Of a DNA stretch of 64,000 nucleotides, positions 12,646 to 25,200 are shown one piece after another. This DNA comes from Sitta carolinensis (taxonomy: Eukaryota; Chordata; Aves; Passeriformes; Sittidae). The number at the start of each line of letters is the position of its first letter. Position 1 is the first letter of the stretch. The stretch spans positions 21,673,660-21,737,659 of the forward strand of contig CM063285.1 of assembly GCA_032173965.1 (NCBI GenBank), given 5' to 3'. Both the position numbers and the translations under genes were made by a program. Below the pieces are notes generated by a model that saw only the letters and a list, made by a program, of their open reading frames with translations, ran no database searches and was not told the DNA's origin.

Positions 12646-15600
12646 GTCCAAGGAGTAGTGCCAGTCAAGGGGCTGTGCCTGTCGGGTCATCCAGCAGCCC
12701 TCAGGCAGGATGAACTCCCTTGTCTGGTATGGAGGCACTGTAGGGCAGCTGCTCAGACCAGCTTCGTCTGGATAGTCCATCAGCGGGGTTTAATGTTTAC
12801 CATGGAATTTCCTGCTTTGAAGATACTTGGTACTACATAGTGTTATGTTTTGATTTAGTGGAGACATACTGCAATGTGCTGAAATCAGGAAACAAGCATG
12901 ACATAGCAGTTGAAATATACATTTGGATCCCTACGCAAAAGTGATTCCCGTTCCTGATCTACCAATGCCCACTGTCAGGATGGTGGGCATCTCCAGTTCA
13001 CCAGGAAGGAATATGTGGGCTAAAGCCCTCTCAAGCCTTTTGCTCTCTTGAGAGCTCCTTCTGTTGTTTTTTCAGTTTTGCACTTTTTGTGGACTGAGCT
13101 GTCACATGTGCTTCTCCCCCTGCTGGCCTGACCTTATATGCTAGTAATTACTTTAGAAAAGGCTGTTTGCATAACCTGATGACTTCCTGGTACAGCCATA
13201 TAGCTAAAGGAAAAGTCAACCTCCATCCCTTATGTGGAGATAAATTTTACTTTCTTTATGCCATTAGATGCTCATTCTTGTATTTTTTCCCTGAGTTCAT
13301 CACCCTTGCCCATCTCCTCTGAGCCCTCTTTCCTTGTAGAGGTTTGTTCATCACTCAGGCAGGCTGTGTTCTCTTTGGGACTGTTGTAAATGTGTTCCTG
13401 GTGAGCTGGTGGGCCTGTGAGCACCTGGAGAGGTGCCTGTCTGTACCGGCTGCTCCTCACTTCCAAGCTCAACACACATTTTGGTCATGTGAGGTGAATG
13501 TGTCCAGCTGCACAAAGATGAATAGAGTCATAATGCCGTCAGGAAAAAAAGGAGGGAGAAAAGCTGCAGGCATCATTAGTACCCTCAGCCCCTGACATAC
13601 TCCTGGCAGGTACCTGAAGGGTACCAAGAGAGGGCAGCAGCCTCATTTACTGGATGATGATCTAGTTGAGTTATTGTGAAAGCCTTGAATCTACTGCCGT
13701 GAAAACAAACACCCAGGTTCCAGGCCTTAAGAGGATCCCTCCTGACTATGCAGGTGATATTGCAGGTGGATTTTAAAACAAATACTTATGCCTGGTCACA
13801 GTCCTTTTTGTCTCAGTGGGAAAGATGTATTTGGCATGATGGGTGCACAGAGCTTTGGGAATAGGCATGTCACTGCAGGAAGGAGAACCAAAAGGAAATA
13901 ACCAGGAAAGAGCCTTCATAGGCTCGTAAGGGTTAAATCAGTTTCTCTAGGAAATCTGGCAGTCATTCTGAGATTCATCACCACAATTTTGACTCAAAGA
14001 AAGAGAAAACATAATTTCTTATTTGCCATCTGTAATAATAATCTGTTCAATTTTCTTTGATTATTAAAAAAAAAAAAAATAAAAAGCCATGATGAGAATG
14101 TATTTTCATAGAACAAGAGATTGGAGATTTTTTTTTCACCTCTGCATTTCTTGCAGTACAAAGCAATATGCGCATTACAGTATTTTTGATCTTTAAAGGA
14201 AAGTAATGATACCCTCTACTGGCTATTTTTGGAAATAAATCTGAGCTATAACTGACCAGTTTTAGAGTCAGCAACAGTTAAACTTAATCTGTACCACAGT
14301 TTTAATGTAGTCTTTTTTTTTTTTTTTTTCCTTTTCTATTTTTTTTTATGGATTTGTGAGGAGTTTGGGTTTTTTTTTTGTATTTTTTCCCTCTTTTGAT
14401 GGGTGCCTGGCTTCAGCTGAGTAAATCTGACTGTGTTGGAACTGCATTTTTGAATGCAGGTTGTTATGGCTTTCAGACCAACAGTTCTATAGGTACAAAT
14501 GAAAATAGCTAGATGTTATCACAGTTCTTGTTGCCTAGTAACCAAAGCCCACTGTGTAATTCAACAAGATAAATTTGATGCACTTTGCCTCTCTTTTCCT
14601 TTTTATCAGCAGAATATAAAATGCCTTTAGACTTGAATGTTTTGTTTTCTGATAACTAAAATGTATTGAATTCTCTAACTTTGCAAGCTCAGTTACAGTG
14701 AGCTCAGAACCGATGTAAATTTCCCATAATGAAGACTGATCTGGTTCTTGTAACATTCCTTTACTGTTCATATAAGTATGCTAGGGTAACTGTGAATACA
14801 AATAATACATTATTTTCTCCATGTCATTCTCAAATTTCACCTTTCCATTTTGTATTCTGATTTGATGATGATTTTACATATTTTTCTACTGAATCCATTT
14901 ATGCAGTCAAGGGTTGTTCTCAGAATTATTTGCTCAACTATACTGATAATATGCCTAAAATTATCTAGGACTATCCTTGAATTAGTTATTGAATTTGTGA
15001 GCAGGTATGAAATGTTTGCTTCATTGGACTTCAACTTGTGTAAATAAATACTTGTAGTAGATTTCTAGCATTGATTTTTGCTATGTAAGTTAATGATTAT
15101 ATCTTATCATAGAATTAACTATCAAATGAATTTATCTACTCACTGTTATAACTAATCATACTGTGTTCTGGTAATATAAATTGTATTAGTAATATTATGT
15201 TAACATTTACATAAACATATGCTAAAATAAAATTATTTCACTGTACTCTTTCAACATTGTAATTAATAACCTTTAAGCTTACTAAAGTTGTTTTGAACTG
15301 TGTGACAATGACTTGTATGCTTATTACATCTTTTCCACTTTGTTAGACTTATTAAATATTTTTAAGAATTATCTAAGGTATAAACTAATTTTTAAGTATT
15401 ATGCTTAGCAACAGTCTGTGTATCTCAGTGCAGTCACATTTGTGTCTTAATTTCTCTTTCATTAACAGTTGATATTCAAATCAAACTCTTGTTAAATGTA
15501 TGATCCTTCATTTTTCCTGTATATATTGATTACCAGACAATCTTGAATTACCGTTCTTCCAAGAAGGTCACAGATTTCTGGGGAGACTGAATTCTGTCCT

Positions 15601-16074
15601 TACTGGAATCTCTCGCATAAAGATGCTTATTTTCAATGCTAACAAAAAAAATGTACAGTGTCCAGTGCTTGCATGCAGATAAGACTTACATATTCTATCA
15701 TGGTCTAGAAAACTTTCTTTTAAAAATATCCAATATTGAAGGCTTGGAAATGAGATGTAATTTTGAAATGCTGGGAAATATAAGAAGGGAATTTGTGAAT
15801 GAATATTGGGAAGAGTTTAAATAGAGCCTGAGTTACAGTTCGTGGAATGACTTCCCCAGTGAACACAATGGTGGAGATGTTGCTTGTTATTCTAAATGGT
15901 ATCTGTAGGGAGGTAAAATCATGCTCATGCTGGGTTTTAACTTCTTCAGTTGCATAATGCTGAAATCTTCCTCTTTGTTTTAGTCTTGGTTTTTTAAGGT
16001 TTATTTACAGACAATGCTCTGACAGTAATCAGAATCGAATTGGGACACTAACTAGCTGTTGCTTCTCCTTTCAG

Positions 16075-16237
16075 GTACTGCTACCTGCAGCTGGTCTCTT
16101 GCAACTGCAGGATGTGAAGAGGACTTGCTGTGAATTTTTGGAATCCCAGCTTCATCCTATCAACTGCCTGGGGATTCGTGCTTTTGCTGACATGCATGCA
16201 TGCACAGATCTCTTGAGCAAGGCCAACACATATGCAG
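16075..16237 (+). CDS. KLHL2: KLHL2 exon: end of BTB / start of BACK domain
   Basis: The acceptor is 'ctcctttcag' and the exon opens in phase 0 with VLLPAAG. It encodes 54 residues plus one base, including [30 protein letters not shown] and ANTYA. These match human KLHL2 almost residue for residue (K/R, V/I and N/S changes only). This is the helical linker between the BTB and BACK domains that contacts CUL3 in this family. The donor is AG|GCAAGT, a GC donor and not GT: only this position gives the Glu codon (G|AA) with the next exon. Confidence 0.95.
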
Positions 16238-19200
16238 GCAAGTTATCGTCAGTAGGGCACACAGCCTGATATCTGTCAGTGTGGGTGGGCTCCATGCCAC
16301 CCAAGCCCCCACCCCCAGAGGAATACCCACCACAGAGGAACCCTGGAATATCCAGGGTATTGCAGACACGTGTCTCCCTGATGAAAACTACATTTGATCT
16401 GAATGTCTTCAAGAGAAATAAAATGCGCTGGCTGCCCCATATTGACATTTAAGCTGAAAGGACCAGCATCTTCACAGACTATTCTGACTCTGCAGGGTCC
16501 AAGGCATTTCTTATCCAGAAAGAAGCTAGCTTCCTGTTTAAAATTTTGCACTGTCACTTAGGGGAAGAAATCGGAAAAGAAGAATTAAAATTCTGATAAC
16601 TATCACAAGTCAAGTAGGCATTACATGGGGGAAGAAATTTGAAAAAAGGCACTGGGAGGAGAGCTAGCCCCTGCACTTCTTCACTTTAAGAAGAAAGAAA
16701 TGTAATGTTGAGTATTATGTTATCCACTTATCTTCTGAAAATCCTGCTCATTTAGCCAAATACTTGAAATTTCCTACTATAAAGGGACCTACCTACAGTC
16801 TCATCCACTTGAATCTTGTATTTCACCTGTCTCTCCAACTCTCCTGTTTTCATGCTTGGTACTAATCTTGTCTTTCCTCTGTAACCAAACCACCTTCCAT
16901 TTCCGTCAAATTCCCCCCAAAAGCTTCCCTTATTGTCATCATGTTCTTGGAGTACTGCTGGTCTGTATGACAAGCTGCCAGCTCAACTCCTACTGTGTAT
17001 TTGCTGTGTCTGTAGGGTGGATTTTAAAGCAATGCACACTCTGTTCTTACTCTTGAGATCAATATGCTATGCATAATCAGTCAGGTCCACTCTCTACTCT
17101 GCCTTCCTCCTCCTAGCACTGTCAGGCTTAGAACAAGAGCAATACAAAAAAGAGAATGCAAAATTAAATGTCCTGATAAGGCTGTAGAAAAAAAATACAT
17201 ATGACTGTATTGCTTTTCATAACTTTCCTCAAATGTACGGTAACCAATTAGCATAACTAACAATTAGTAGAGTTAAGATTTTCCTGAGAGTATTAAGTGC
17301 TTCAACTCAGGTCCAAATAATAGGCTTTTTATAGCCTTGAATAAATTTAGACCTCAGAAAGGCAAGGACTTTGATGCATATTTTCAGTTGTCTTCATTCA
17401 TAGGAATTCTGTTTTGTAGTATAGATTTTTTTAAAACTCACAGGAGCTTATAGTATTTCTATCAAGAATGATTGATACATCAATTAAAAAAATTCAAAAG
17501 CTTTTTAGATTGTTTTTGAAAGTACTAGCTTTTGTAATGCCTACCTTACTCAAGCAGTTGTGATGTGTACATTGACTGAATGACTGTGATATTTCTATTT
17601 AGACATATATGCAAAAGGTTTTAATTAAATCCTTTTGTCTTTGAGTAATATAATACTAAATCCAAAAAGCTATTACATTTTTGACTTTTTGTGCAATAGC
17701 AATCAAGACATACATTTATTAAGTGGAGTTAATGTTCAGAGATTTAATGTTTTAGGGAACATGTTTTGATACAGCTATTGCTTAATTTTGAGTTTTAAAT
17801 TATTTTTTCCAACTTCTGTTGTGACTGGGCCTTAGTTACTTCTAAACTAAACCTCTAAACTATTTCAGTTACTTCTAAACAATCTTTGTTCAGTTTAGTA
17901 GTAGAAGCTAATATTTGTATGGATTACTTTCCAGAAATATAAATTCTAAGACCCTGTGAAGACCTTGAGTGCAGTATTGGTTAAACTTGTTTTGAGAGCA
18001 CAGGAATTGTGTCCACCTGTTAACTCTCCTTCCCTGGGTGGAAGTTTGTTTTTTTTTTTTTTTTGCTCAGGCATCCTTTGTTGTTCTCGGAGAGTGTCTG
18101 CAAGCAGAACACAGACAAGTGAAAAGAGGAGGGAAGCTGTTTGGTCCTAGTTGGGACATGCAAGCATGCAAGATACTAGGCTGAGCACCAGAATGCTCAC
18201 TGCTCCTGATGAAAGGATCCAGGATTGGCCTTCATTTCTCCTTGAAATTGGCTTATCATTAGACTTGCTGAATTTCTGTCTGCTAACTCCTTGATTTCCT
18301 TTCATACAATTCTATACCTTTTCAGGTCAATGTTTTTCCTCTTGAATTTGCTGCCTGTATCTCAACCATCATAGTTTCTTTTTTCCTCCTGTCTTTATCT
18401 CAAATGGCTCTTTGTACTTTGTCACAGCTTTCTTACAACTGAAAGAAAAATTCTCAAAAGTCTGAGCCAAAAATACATGGCTGTGCCATTTCAGAGTTAA
18501 GCTTTATATCACAGGCAGCTTAATTCTCAGAGCACACATTTTGGGATTAAGGAACCAGAAATTAGAATGAACAGAAAAGGATTATTAGATTGAAAAAAAA
18601 AGTGAAAATATTTCCCTGCTAGAGAAAATGAAAAGTATTTTGTTTTGTAACTTCTCCCAGTCTTTATTTTGATAAACTTGCTATTTTAGATCTGGAAAAA
18701 AGAGGCAGCAAGATAGTTTTGCTAATAGACAATGATAATATGTAAATTATAATATGGAAATGAATGGATGCCAATGGATCAGAAATTATTAGAAAAGTGA
18801 AACTGTAGAACTTCCTTTCAGTGAGAATGAAAATGCAATTTCCATTAAAATTGGAGCTTCGTATTCGTGTGGCAGGTCGGTCCTTTGCAGCAGAGAGCAA
18901 GATTTGTAGGAGAGTCCTTTATATGCACATGTGATCTGAAGATAGTGGACAATTGATACGGGTTATTTGTTACTTGCAGCTTCTGTTGCAATTGAACTTG
19001 GAGATGCCACCTGTTTTCATTATGTTCCAGAAAGCAACCCTGCTGTGGGTCTTGTTACATTGCACAGTCAGAGACTGTGTACAGCTGAGGCCTCTCATCC
19101 TTCTTTTGTGGGGATTCCTAGGAGGAGTATGTGCCATGAGCACTGCTAGTCTCTCCTCAGTTTTGGCCTGGGATATGTCTGAAGTAGCGTTAAAGGATGT

Positions 19201-22200
19201 TCACGAAATAACATTTTTTCCCGAAAAAGCAATGCATTATGTAGGTGTTGCAATGTTATGTACAACCTGAAGATAAATGGATAAAGCCTTTCAATGAAGA
19301 GGCGTGTGCCATCTTGGACTAGAGAGATCCTTGCTCAGTGCTTATGTCCTGACACATTTCTTAGTTTTAACCAAAGAAGAATAATATATTTCACCCACTG
19401 CATAGGGCAGTAGGGGTATTGGAAACTTTGGGAGACCTGCAGCAGGGGTGCCCTTTGAGGCTTGGCACAGTGAAACATTTTGGCTTTTAGCACTGCGCTA
19501 AGATGTTGAAGATTCTTTTGTTAGGGAATCCTAGCATGTGTTGTGATGCAGGGATTGCTGCATTGTATCTGACTGAGGGATAACAGCATTCTTTATTCTT
19601 CTTTATTTGGTGCTCTTAGTCCAAAACTTGAGCCCTGGCAAGACTTGGAAGCATATCTTCTGTAGACTGTTCTTGTGTACATCCGTATGGCTGGCATGGA
19701 AAGGATGGAGTTGTCAGAGTCATTCCTATGACTCTATTCTGAGTAGCAACGTCTGTTGCTATGCTGCTGTTGCCTTGGCTGTTGTGAATTTCATCGTGTT
19801 CTAAAAGAGTTATTTAAGTACAAAATTGACAAATAAATCAGATATTTATTTTTTTAAAAAAATGCGATTCTGCGCTTTTAGCTTCTACTGGTTCTCCAAC
19901 TGGCAGAGCTTGTGTCTGTCCCTCTGCAACAAAGCTGGGGTTCCTGTTTGACCAGTGCCTTAAAATAGGCTGATAGCAAAGACCTTTTGTCCTAAGCAAA
20001 AAAAAAATCTCAATGTGACATTGTGAATTAATCCATAAATGTTTAAAGCATAAAATGTTTTGTGCAGGTTTCAAATGTAGCTTCCCTTCCTATGTAATTG
20101 AAAAATATAAAGTTAAGGTCAATATCTGTTTAGCCAGACTTGTGTGCCTTCTGGATAGAAGAGGTGTCAAATGATTTTTGCTGCATGTGCATGTATAATA
20201 CATAGCTCCAGAATCAGAACAGCAAATACTAAAAAGTGGTATAATTACAGCTCCTATTTTCTTTCTATGCTCTCCATGCTGGCATTGTTTATTGTACTTC
20301 CAGACATTTTTGTTACTAGCCCCTTTTTTGGTGTTAAAGACTTCCTTTTCATTTGTCCCACCCTACTGGCACAGGTCAGACAAGGACATCTTTAGCTATT
20401 TAGATAGAAACTGAGACAGTTGCAAAAATGTGAAAATCTGCTTTTCATATGCAATTGGAACAGATATGTTAGAAACGTTCTAAAATGGATTTTTTTTTTT
20501 TTTTTTAAGGCAGAGTTTAGTCTTGATAATAAAGAAGTAGGACTCTACTTGCTTAGGAAGTGGGAATTTAGAAGCCAAGCCTCTGCAGGTCCTAAGCCAG
20601 CTTGTTTCCAGGCTGCCAGACTCTGGAGCCAGCTGGCTTCCATTTCTGGGTAAAGAGGCAAGATATGGGGCAGGTTTCCAGTATAAATTTGTCAAAGTTG
20701 CATAGTGTGTGGAAAATTCTGATTTGGGAAAAATAATTATTTTATTATCTCATGGAAAATTCCATCTGGGTAGTTCTCTCTTTGCATCTCTAAGAGATGT
20801 TCATAAAGAAAGAAGTATGCTCCCTAATGCAATAAATAAAAAACAAGATAATTTGAAATTTTACAGGGGGCAGTTGCATGAAATATTTAATCATTTATGC
20901 ATAAGTTTCATCATGTTTGATGTTCATGCCTCCAGATTACCGAAGCTTTCAGGATGTGCGTAGTAATATGAGATAATACAAATCCTAACCAGAAGGCAAA
21001 AACATCCACACACCTCCAGTAGTATTTGTCATCATTATTGGGAAGAGAGGATCTAAATATGATTTCTTGAAATTTTAGTACTGAATCATGTTATTTCAAA
21101 GATGTTGATATCCTTCTTGCTAAAATGATGCAAAAAGTTTGGATTTCATAAGCATAATTTTTCTATATAATGAAGTCTTCAACACTTGAACCAGCAATAC
21201 ATATATTGCCATTGATGGATTTCAATGGTTTTACATTTCCTTGTTCTTTTTCAGTTTTAAATTATTTTAAATAATCAATGTAGATATAATTGCAATTGGC
21301 TTCTGCCCAAATGTTATCTATCAATCAGTTACAATGGTCTCCTAGACACAAGTGATCTGATTCTTACAAGACAAGTTATTTCACCTTACCTCTTGTTTGA
21401 TGACTAACATTTATGTAGAAATCTCTATTTCTCTTTTGTCCATAATTCATTCAACTGAGGATCTGTAGCTGTTGATGGAGTCGTTTGGTTTACTGTTTCT
21501 CCTTTTTTCACTCCTTCTCTTCACCATGTGCCATGTTTTATGTTTTAAGAGGCTGACATCCAGGAAAAGTTTTTCTTCAAGCACTGGTTTTTTTGGATTC
21601 TCCTCTATAGTTCTTATGTCTAGTATGAAAATAGGAGACAGCCTCATGTTATTTTGAAAATTCTCAACTTTCACCTCTCCTGGTTTAAAGGGTGGATCTC
21701 TACCTACTTAGTGCATGACATAAATCTAAACCAACTTTTTAAAAGCAAGGCTTTTGTATGTGAGTCTATAAAGTAAAGCAGGTATTTCTAATTTATGAAA
21801 TATATTCTGTTGGGTGTGATTCACTGATACATTGTATTTCTCAAGGAAAAATGAACAGTGCTTCAGAACCTCAGATTTGTTTGACATTTGGATGCGTGTT
21901 CCTTCCCCTTTATGCTTGCTTCTGAACTGAGCTTCTCAGTAGTCAGGCATACAGGTTTGTGTCACTGTCACCTGAAATTTGGAGTTTATCGTAAAAATAA
22001 TCTGTACAAATTACCATCTCAGTTTCTATTTGCAAACAATAAAACTCATCAGATACTTAGCTTGAGAAACTGTATACTTGTCTGAAAAACAGATACAAGA
22101 GGACATGTAGAGTGGAAAAGTAATGAGGATGTTATAAAAAATCAATAGTATTCTCATCCTTTCTTTCTCATTCCTGAAGTACTGCAGAAAATACTACCTG

Positions 22201-25200
22201 TCCATCATAAGAGAATGCTGCAGAATTAGAGAGACTTGTACCGATGATGATTGCATCTAAAACAGCTGCTTTTTTGTACCCTGCAAAGTTGAACTGAAAA
22301 ATTAGACTTCTTCAGCTTAAGCATTCAGTATTCTTTAACTTTTTTAACAGCTTAGACAACTTTCTCAAGTCTTAGTTACAGTAGTACTAACAGAGAGATT
22401 GAAAAGGCTATAAAATGTTCTTTGGTTTGAGTATGTTTGCTGGTTTCTTTTTATTTATTCTAATTTTGGGGGAATTCTTAAGTTCTTACTAACAGTTGCC
22501 CCTTGTAACTTCTGTTAAGAATAGCAGAAGGGGAAAATAATTTAACTGACTAGAACTACTTTTGAAACAAAAGAATGCTATAAAAAGCAATTTTAAGGAA
22601 GAGAGAGGACAACTGAATTACAACTTGGAAACTTTAAAATTTTTCAGTTTTATTTGAGGTTTAAAAAAAATTAGGCAAAACTACATACCTTCTGCATGCT
22701 GTAGAGATTGCAATATGACCTAGGGGAAGCTCTGAGAGATGCAACAGGACTTGTATGACATTGCTGGTTGATTCTAAAGAATCAACCATTGTTCATGTCA
22801 AACTACAAATTTTAAATAGGCTTGTCGACAATATACAGAGTATACAGACTCTGGAGTGGTTTTTTCTGTATTTTTGTGTACAAATTTAGCAAAATGAGAC
22901 ATAGGTAATTCTCAAGGACAAGTACTGAGCTGAAGCAAGCATCTGAAAATTGCTACAATACTTTTAGTATAACGTGTTTTAATATTTCAGTTAAAGAATC
23001 TTTAAATATAAAACTGTTTGTGAGACCAAGCTTTTACCTGTAGAAGTTTTAAGTCAATGTATTGCTTCTCGATAGGGTAAAATAGCATGCATATTGAATC
23101 ATTTTCCTCTGTTTTCCCCTGCTGCTCTAATGCTTGTTATACATGTGGAGATGTGTTGCACTCTATGTTAGCATATTTCTTTTCCTCCAAACAGAACAGC
23201 ACTTTTCTGATGTTGTGCTTAGTGAAGAATACCTCAATCTTGGTGTAGAGCAGGTGGTGCAGTCTGATATCCAGTGACAAACTCACAATTGCCTCAGAGG
23301 AGAAGGTAATCTTTATCCCATGATTCTTTTTATCCTTTTATGTGAAAGAGTGAGCTTGCTCCTACTGATCTTGTGCGCATTTTTGGATATGTTCTGTATT
23401 TCCTTAATTAAATTAGGCAGGTATTGTGCTCAAGTTTAAAGGACTTTTCCCAAAAGTATTGTCAGTCTGATGTTGAAAATTAGTCTCAACTCTTTAAAAT
23501 CCTAAAATTATATTAAATCACATTACCCTTTGTACTTTGTGAAAAAAGACCCCAAAAACCGAAAGTACATTAAATGAAAATTCCTTCTCATCTTCAAGCA
23601 GAACATATGCTGAGTCACATCCACAGGAGTTTGGTTTACCAAGGGATAAATATTTCCAAGTTTGAAGAGCAATTATATGCCATTTACTAGCTTTAACATC
23701 AGCAGTCCCACAAAGGTATTAAAGCTCTGTGTGTATATGTGAGCTGTTTAACCTAACTGAACATGTGTGGGTTGCACAGGAGATGGCATGGCAGCTTGGT
23801 ATTATCTAACCAGAGTTTAAAGTGTGTGGCTCACCTTTAGCCTAGATCTCAATCTTTTAAAGCCATTTTTGAAACACTCTGTCCTTCAGTGAACCCAGGC
23901 TGTCTCTGTAAACCTCTAATGGTTTTCAGGCTGTGGATGTATTAATTTTGAGCTTTTTGAATTCCATTAATATCTATTTTTCTTTTTTCTGAGAAGTTTA
24001 TAGTTGTACTCAAATAAGGCTAAATTGTGTTCAAAAGCATGTTTGAATATTCATTTGTACAATTAGGCAGTGTTTCATGTTAAAACCTTTTTGAAACTTT
24101 GAATCTAAGAACTATCTGCCTAAAAAGCAAATAGCAAAGCTATGTTGTTGTTCCCGTAATACCCTGAAGGTCTGGATCTGTCACTTAAATATATGTAATG
24201 CTGCTTTTGTGGAGTATAATTAAGGTTTTAACGCTCTAGTGAATGATGAGCTGTGCAATGGAGGCAAAACCAGGTTTGAGATCACTTGTCCTACTAAGAC
24301 TTAGCAGTGATAAGTCATTTGAATGGTGATGTGGCTAGTCAGTTCTCCAAGAAAGGAAGAAAAGTAAGAGGACTGTAAGATTCCTGCGACTGTGGTGTTT
24401 GTTGTTGTTTCAGTATCAGTGAAGTCACTGTGTGCGTTTTGGCAATGCAGCACAGCTATCCTTGAAACATCAATAGAGGAGTAGATATGGAAAGAGACCA
24501 GATAATGCACCTTCATAATTTCGTAGTTGATAAATATGGAAATAATGGGAGCTGTAACCACTGTCATTTGTTCTTATGTTAGGAGTTTTAGTACAAGCAA
24601 AACTATTTTTGGAGGCATACTGATGTTTTCATGCTTAGGAACTTGTAAGTCAAAGAACTTGATCATTTTGTTTTCTGAAAGGTATTTGAAGCAGTGATAG
24701 CCTGGGTAAACCATGACAAAGATGTAAGGCAGGAGTTAATGGCACGTCTGATGGAGCATGTTCGGCTGCCTTTGCTTTCCCGGGAGTATTTAGTTCAGGT
24801 AAGCAAAAAGGAATGCTAATTATTCTGCATGTGAAGATTTCTGTGCATTATTTTATGCCAGATAGATAATTTTAAATTTAAACAGAAGTGTCATTAGTAT
24901 GTTAGTGATAGTCAAAGGAAACAGCCACTACCACATACTCATGTGCACATACACACACCAAGGTAAGGGATTGTCACATAGGGGATGATTTATGTAAGTA
25001 ATTTATCAGTTTGGCTGTCTGCGTGGCATACCATGCCAGGAATCTGAACAATGCAATTCACTGAGATCAGGTTAGGTTTCATTTGTAATGCCATCTTTTG
25101 ATAAAAGATTTGTTCTCATAAGTGAATTTTCAACTTGAGAATTATGTTTGTTGTTTAAGCTTATTAGGAATTAATGATAGAGGAACTATTCTTTTACCTG

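Larger units (their letters stand above)
1..16074 (+). other. KLHL2: Probable KLHL2 intron (no exon recognised)
   Basis: This is the sequence upstream of the first recognisable KLHL2 exon. The first exon seen (16075) starts in phase 0 in the middle of the protein, at the end of the BTB domain, so this stretch should be intron. I looked for BTB-domain exons and saw none, so they should lie left of the window. The stretch holds two CR1 fragments (about 7673-7802 and 12284-12645), a 25-base T run (8787-8811) and a very AT-rich block at about 14530-15840. The open frames here are short (113 codons or less) and match nothing I know. That it is intron is inferred from the exon phase and the known gene structure. 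Confidence 0.75.

Noticed and set aside
12658..12840. 60-codon frame next to the antisense CR1
   Set aside because: It does not match the CR1 proteins I know and has no gene context.
1..16074. Possible BTB-domain exons of KLHL2
   Set aside because: I looked for the conserved text around LIDYVYTAE and HRVVLAACSPYF and found none, so these exons are presumed upstream of the window.
24301..24567. 88-codon minus-strand frame just before a KLHL2 exon
   Set aside because: No family recognised and no supporting signals; likely chance.
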